Shown piece by piece: positions 4,753 through 6,273 of a DNA stretch of 6,273 nucleotides. A program made the position numbers and the translations under genes. Numbering within the stretch: position 1 is the stretch's first letter; every line of letters starts with the position of its first letter. Location of the stretch: the NCBI GenBank assembly GCA_021106915.1, contig JAIOTH010000125.1:1-6273 (forward strand), in the 5' to 3' direction. The notes under the pieces were generated by a model. The model worked only from the letters and a program-made list of their open reading frames with translations, ran no database searches and was not told where the DNA came from. The stretch comes from a bacterium. Its GTDB lineage: Bacteria > Patescibacteriota > Patescibacteriia > UBA1558 > S5-K13.

Positions 4753-4847
4753 GTTGGGCGATGTAGTGAAAATTAATAATTAAAAAAAGACCTTTACGGT
4801 CTATTTTTTGTTTATCTGTCTTTTGGATTTTCACTATTTCGCCCAAC
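4753..4847. terminator. Palindromic block P2 with bidirectional terminator (start of cassette 2)
   Basis: Arms 4753-4773 and 4827-4847 match at 19 of 21 positions. AGACC (4788-4792) and GGTCT (4798-4802) form the hairpin, with ATTTTTT following on the plus strand and a long T-run on the minus strand. Nearly identical to P1 over its whole length, and no ORF. Confidence 0.75.
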
Positions 4848-4894
4848 GTCTCTATGTATCTGAAGTCCCGATTGACTTCATCTTAACTAACTTT

Positions 4895-4923
4895 ATCTTA
4901 CCTATTATCCTCTTAAATGTAAA
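4895..4923 (-). promoter_or_regulatory. Candidate leftward promoter inside hairpin 1 of attC 1
   Basis: TTTACA (4918-4923) and TAAGAT (4895-4900) on the minus strand, 17 nt apart, as in attC 7. Here it points into terminator block P2, so its transcript would stop before cassette 2's other elements. Confidence 0.38.
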
Positions 4924-5032
4924 TTGTATTTTAGACTTGTTAGTTCCAATCGGGATTTGGGTGAAGTGAAAGGAGTGGATAGATAATTAACCTTAAAAAA
5001 AAAGATTTTCAGAGATTTTTGATTTTTTGGGC

Positions 5033-5061
5033 TTGACAGATTTGATAAATTGTGATATGCT
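5033..5061 (+). promoter_or_regulatory. Sigma-70-like promoter of the small membrane protein gene
   Basis: TTGACA (5033-5038, perfect), 17-nt spacer, TATGCT (5056-5061). Best promoter in the window, and homologous to that of the 82-aa gene. Confidence 0.85.
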
Positions 5062-5119
5062 TATTCATTAGATTAAGTTGGTTTAATAAATAAGTTAAAA
5101 AAATAATTCAGGAGGAATT

Positions 5120-5362
5120 ATGTTTGGATTTGGATCTTTGCACATCATTACGCGTTCATTAATAGTACTAGGTTTAGCACTTATTGTCGGAATACCTTTT
5201 ATAAAGGATATGAAAGACAAAAAAACTTTTCGTTTTATTCTGGGGGAGGTAAGTTTTTTAATAGTACTTCTCACTGCTTGGCAGAATAATTTACAGTATG
5301 TATTACCATGGTTTGCTATTGGTTCGGCAAATTTTATTTTTGCAACATGGCGAAACGACTAA
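5120..5362 (+). CDS. Small membrane protein, 80 aa, three predicted helices, encoded inside an attC-like site (cassette 1)
   Basis: I do not recognise the family. Three hydrophobic stretches, about residues 7-28, 39-56 and 59-77, suggest a small integral membrane protein with a short basic loop (KDMKDKKTFR, 29-38) that would favour the cytoplasmic side. There is no signal cleavage site. The start is fixed by GGAGG at 5111-5115, four bases before the ATG, and by the strong promoter at 5033-5061. The gene faces the recombinase, opposite to the minus-strand cassette genes, and is the first cassette next to attI. Its frame is almost identical to that around the unrelated 82-aa gene. Small multi-helix proteins in such positions can be toxins, immunity proteins or transport accessories; nothing here decides. 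Confidence 0.83.
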   Translation: MFGFGSLHIITRSLIVLGLALIVGIPFIKDMKDKKTFRFILGEVSFLIVLLTAWQNNLQYVLPWFAIGSANFIFATWRND

Positions 5363-5380
5363 TATATGTAATATATGATT

Positions 5381-5420
5381 AAGAGGCAATTAATTTATAA
5401 TCTAAGTTGCCTCTTTTTTC
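5381..5420 (+). terminator. Intrinsic terminator of the membrane protein gene
   Basis: AAGAGGCAA (5381-5389) pairs perfectly with TTGCCTCTT (5407-5415), continuing into a T-run. It lies 18 nt after the stop codon. Confidence 0.88.
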
Positions 5421-5500
5421 TTTTCCAAAAAAAATCTCCAAAAATCTCATTAAAACAGATAATTATCTATCTATTCCTTTCACGAAACCAGATACATAGT

Positions 5501-5606
5501 GTTGGGCGATGTAGTGAAGACAAACAATTAAAAAAAGACCTATGTGGTCTATTTTTTATTTCCTTTAATTTAGAAATTTAATAATATCTTCACTATTTCG
5601 CCCAAC
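5501..5606. terminator. Palindromic block P3 with bidirectional terminator (attI-proximal end of cassette 1)
   Basis: Arms 5501-5519 and 5588-5606 match at 17 of 19 positions. AGACC (5536-5540) pairs with GGTCT (5546-5550), with T-runs on both strands. It is the first sequence that leftward transcription from the attI/recombinase region would meet. More divergent from P1 and P2 in its right half. Confidence 0.72.
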
Positions 5607-5630
5607 TCCTTATATGCGAACTAGTTGACT
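5599..5630 (-). other. Putative attI: array insertion point next to the recombinase gene
   Basis: The last R box (CGCCCAAC, 5599-5606) is followed by a sequence unlike any attC spacer: TCCTTATATGCGAAC instead of GTCTC. No L arm or hairpin follows, so this is the array edge. GAACTAGTTGAC (5618-5629) contains the palindrome AACTAGTT and two further GTT/AAC boxes that could bind recombinase. On the minus strand AAGGAG directly abuts the crossover TT, which could give incoming cassettes a Shine-Dalgarno. The role is inferred from position. Confidence 0.5.
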
Positions 5631-5653
5631 TTTAGGCTTGGATGAACTAAATT
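5625..5653 (+). promoter_or_regulatory. Candidate recombinase promoter
   Basis: TTGACT (5625-5630), 17-nt spacer, TAAATT (5648-5653), 30 bases before the start codon. The -35 box overlaps the palindromic part of putative attI, so recombinase bound there could repress its own gene. Confidence 0.55.
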
Positions 5654-5683
5654 TTAGGTATTAATCATTAATCAAAAGCGATT

Positions 5684-6273
5684 ATGAAAAGCGATGAATA
5701 TTACCCTAATAAAGGTATACTTTTAAGATTTAAGCAGGAAATGAAAATCAAAAATTTTAGCCCTAGAACAATCAAGTCCTATAGCTATTATATAACAGAA
5801 GTCTTGAAATATACAAGGAAAAGTCCTAAATATATTACGTCTCAAGATTTAAAGGATTATTTAGAACATTTAGTTGATCAAAACCAGTCAGCTTCTACCT
5901 TGAATATAGCTTATAGTGCCTTAAAGTTATATTTTGGAAAAATTCTCCATCGGAGATTTTTTGTTTTTTTACCCAGAGCTAAATCAAAGAAAAAATTACC
6001 TGTAGTTTTTAACAAAAATGAAGTTAAGAGAATTTTAGAGAGCATTGTAAATAAAAAACACAAATTAATCATAAGTTTAATATACTCCGCAGGTTTAAGA
6101 GTCTCGGAGGTAGTGAAAATTAAAACGCAAGACTTAGATTTTGAAAATAACATTCTTTTAATTAGACAATCAAAGGGTAAAAAAGATAGAATCACAATTT
6201 TTGCTCAGAAATTGGGAATAGAATTGAAAAAGTATATTAAAAATGAGAATATTCAGGAAATTTTATTTAAAAA
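5684..6273 (+). CDS. Tyrosine recombinase (integrase), N-terminal 196 residues, truncated by window end
   Basis: Residues 12-90 form a SAM-like core-binding domain (FSPRTIKSY, DLKDYLEHLV, SASTLNIAYSALK). The catalytic domain begins near LPVVF (105-109) with NKNEVKRIL. R139 in SAGLRVSEV is the first catalytic arginine and K164 in SKGKKDR the beta-hairpin lysine; the HxxR, H/W and nucleophilic Tyr lie beyond the window. The domain order and the LPVV motif are shared with integron integrases and with Xer-like recombinases. After KKDRITIF the chain goes directly through one helix (KLGIELKKYI) to ILFK, the position of YLFPS in relatives, without the insertion typical of IntI. The start at 5684 is the first ATG after an in-frame stop at 5669; no Shine-Dalgarno is seen. 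Presumably it moves the cassettes. Confidence 0.92.
   Translation, partial: MKSDEYYPNKGILLRFKQEMKIKNFSPRTIKSYSYYITEVLKYTRKSPKYITSQDLKDYLEHLVDQNQSASTLNIAYSALKLYFGKILHRRFFVFLPRAKSKKKLPVVFNKNEVKRILESIVNKKHKLIISLIYSAGLRVSEVVKIKTQDLDFENNILLIRQSKGKKDRITIFAQKLGIELKKYIKNENIQEILFK

Larger units (their letters stand above)
4125..4760 (-). repeat. attC-like site 2, occupied by a plus-strand gene
   Basis: R boxes are CCGATAAC (4125-4132) and GTTGGGCG (4753-4760). The outer stem is CGAGATATGAG (4137-4147) with CTCATATCTCG (4741-4751), 11 bp perfect. Hairpin 1 pairs AGTCCAGTTTC with GAAACTGGATT. The second inverted repeat, 4252-4277 with 4710-4735, is 26 bp and perfect, and encloses promoter, gene and terminator. 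Its first bases (GAGAAATA) match the short hairpin 2 of attC 3 and 5, so the gene sits where those sites have only a small loop. Confidence 0.75.
4840..5508 (-). repeat. attC-like site 1, occupied by a plus-strand gene
   Basis: R boxes are CGCCCAAC (4840-4847) and GTTGGGCG (5501-5508). The outer stem is TATGTATCTG (4853-4862) with CAGATACATA (5489-5498). Hairpin 1 (TCCCGATTG/CAATCGGGA) and its loop are almost the same as in attC 7. The second inverted repeat, 4966-4989 with 5460-5483 (22 of 24), encloses the membrane-protein gene. Outside the coding region this site and attC 7 are close copies. Confidence 0.73.
1..5606 (-). mobile_element. Integron-like cassette array, read leftward from attI (left end outside window)
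   Basis: Eight modules (one partial) are separated by seven structured repeats with R boxes of the form CGNNNAAC and GTTNNNCG. Within each fully visible module the two R boxes match each other: GTTATCGG/CCGATAAC around mazG, GTTATACG/CGTATAAC around the methyltransferase, GTTGTGCG/CGTACAAC around the deoxyribosyltransferase, GTTGTACG/CGTACAAC around the second Nudix gene, GTTGGGCG/CGCCCAAC in three modules. This is what integron biology predicts, since a circular cassette's attC is split on integration so that its TTRRRY end stays at the start of its own module. Predicted crossovers (G^TT, minus strand) lie at about 464, 1204, 1966, 2604, 3564, 4132, 4847 and 5606. The recombinase is divergent from the array, as in classical integrons. 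Calling it an integron is inference; it may be a related system using a Xer-like enzyme. Confidence 0.75.

Noticed and set aside
5375..5581. Plus-strand ORF of 68 codons after the membrane protein
   Set aside because: Runs through the intrinsic terminator, the attC right arm and block P3; no ribosome binding site and low-complexity content.
457..5606. CRISPR array or insertion sequences as the source of the repeats
   Set aside because: Repeats are long, differ in sequence and keep only R boxes and folding; spacers are whole genes; no transposase, target duplication or cas gene is present.
5606..5690. LexA/SOS box upstream of the recombinase
   Set aside because: GAACTAGTTGAC looks palindromic but fits neither the CTG-N10-CAG nor the GAAC-N4-GTTC form.
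5911..6195. Minus-strand ORF of 94 codons
   Set aside because: Antisense shadow of the recombinase.
1..6273. TGA-recoding (code 25, known in some CPR lineages) and tRNA or rRNA genes
   Set aside because: All genes close at TAA with no in-frame TGA needed to extend them, and no tRNA cloverleaf or rRNA sequence was recognised.

Overview
This AT-rich window (roughly 30% G+C by eye) reads as the first part of an integron-like cassette array next to its tyrosine recombinase. The recombinase gene starts at 5684, runs rightward and leaves the window at its right edge. The array extends leftward from a putative attI at about 5599-5630 to the left edge. Standard genetic code, small single-gene modules and very short leaders would suit a low-GC uncultured bacterium such as a Patescibacteria/CPR member. 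That placement is inference only, because no taxonomic marker gene is present.

Layout read leftward from attI, with crossover taken at G^TT in each R box: cassette 1 (4847-5605, small membrane protein on +), cassette 2 (4132-4846, unknown 100-aa protein on +), cassette 3 (3564-4131, MazG-like pyrophosphohydrolase on -), cassette 4 (2604-3563, SAM methyltransferase on -), cassette 5 (1966-2603, nucleoside 2-deoxyribosyltransferase-like on -), cassette 6 (1204-1965, ADP-ribose pyrophosphatase-like Nudix on -), cassette 7 (464-1203, unknown 82-aa protein on +), cassette 8 (1-463, partial, Nudix hydrolase on -). Seven attC-like sites separate them. Each has R boxes (NNNAAC / GTTNNN), a conserved asymmetric spacer, a 10-11 bp outer stem and usually one or two inner hairpins.

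There are two gene classes. The five minus-strand genes point away from the recombinase, as ordinary cassette genes do. They have almost no Shine-Dalgarno and sit between R boxes whose complementarity runs on for about 20-30 bp, up to or into the start and stop codons. Four of the five encode nucleotide/nucleoside-processing enzymes. The three plus-strand genes point the other way and are self-contained: sigma-70-like promoter with 17-bp spacing, strong Shine-Dalgarno and intrinsic terminator. All three lie inside an attC-like site, between the two arms of its outer stem and within a second long inverted repeat. Their cassettes have no sense gene; in its place is a ~95-bp palindromic block with a bidirectional terminator.

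The most unusual points are the genes nested inside attC-like folds, two of them in nearly identical frames with unrelated coding sequences; the long inverted repeats bounding minus-strand genes at their start and stop codons; and a recombinase that, as far as it is visible, lacks the insertion typical of integron integrases.
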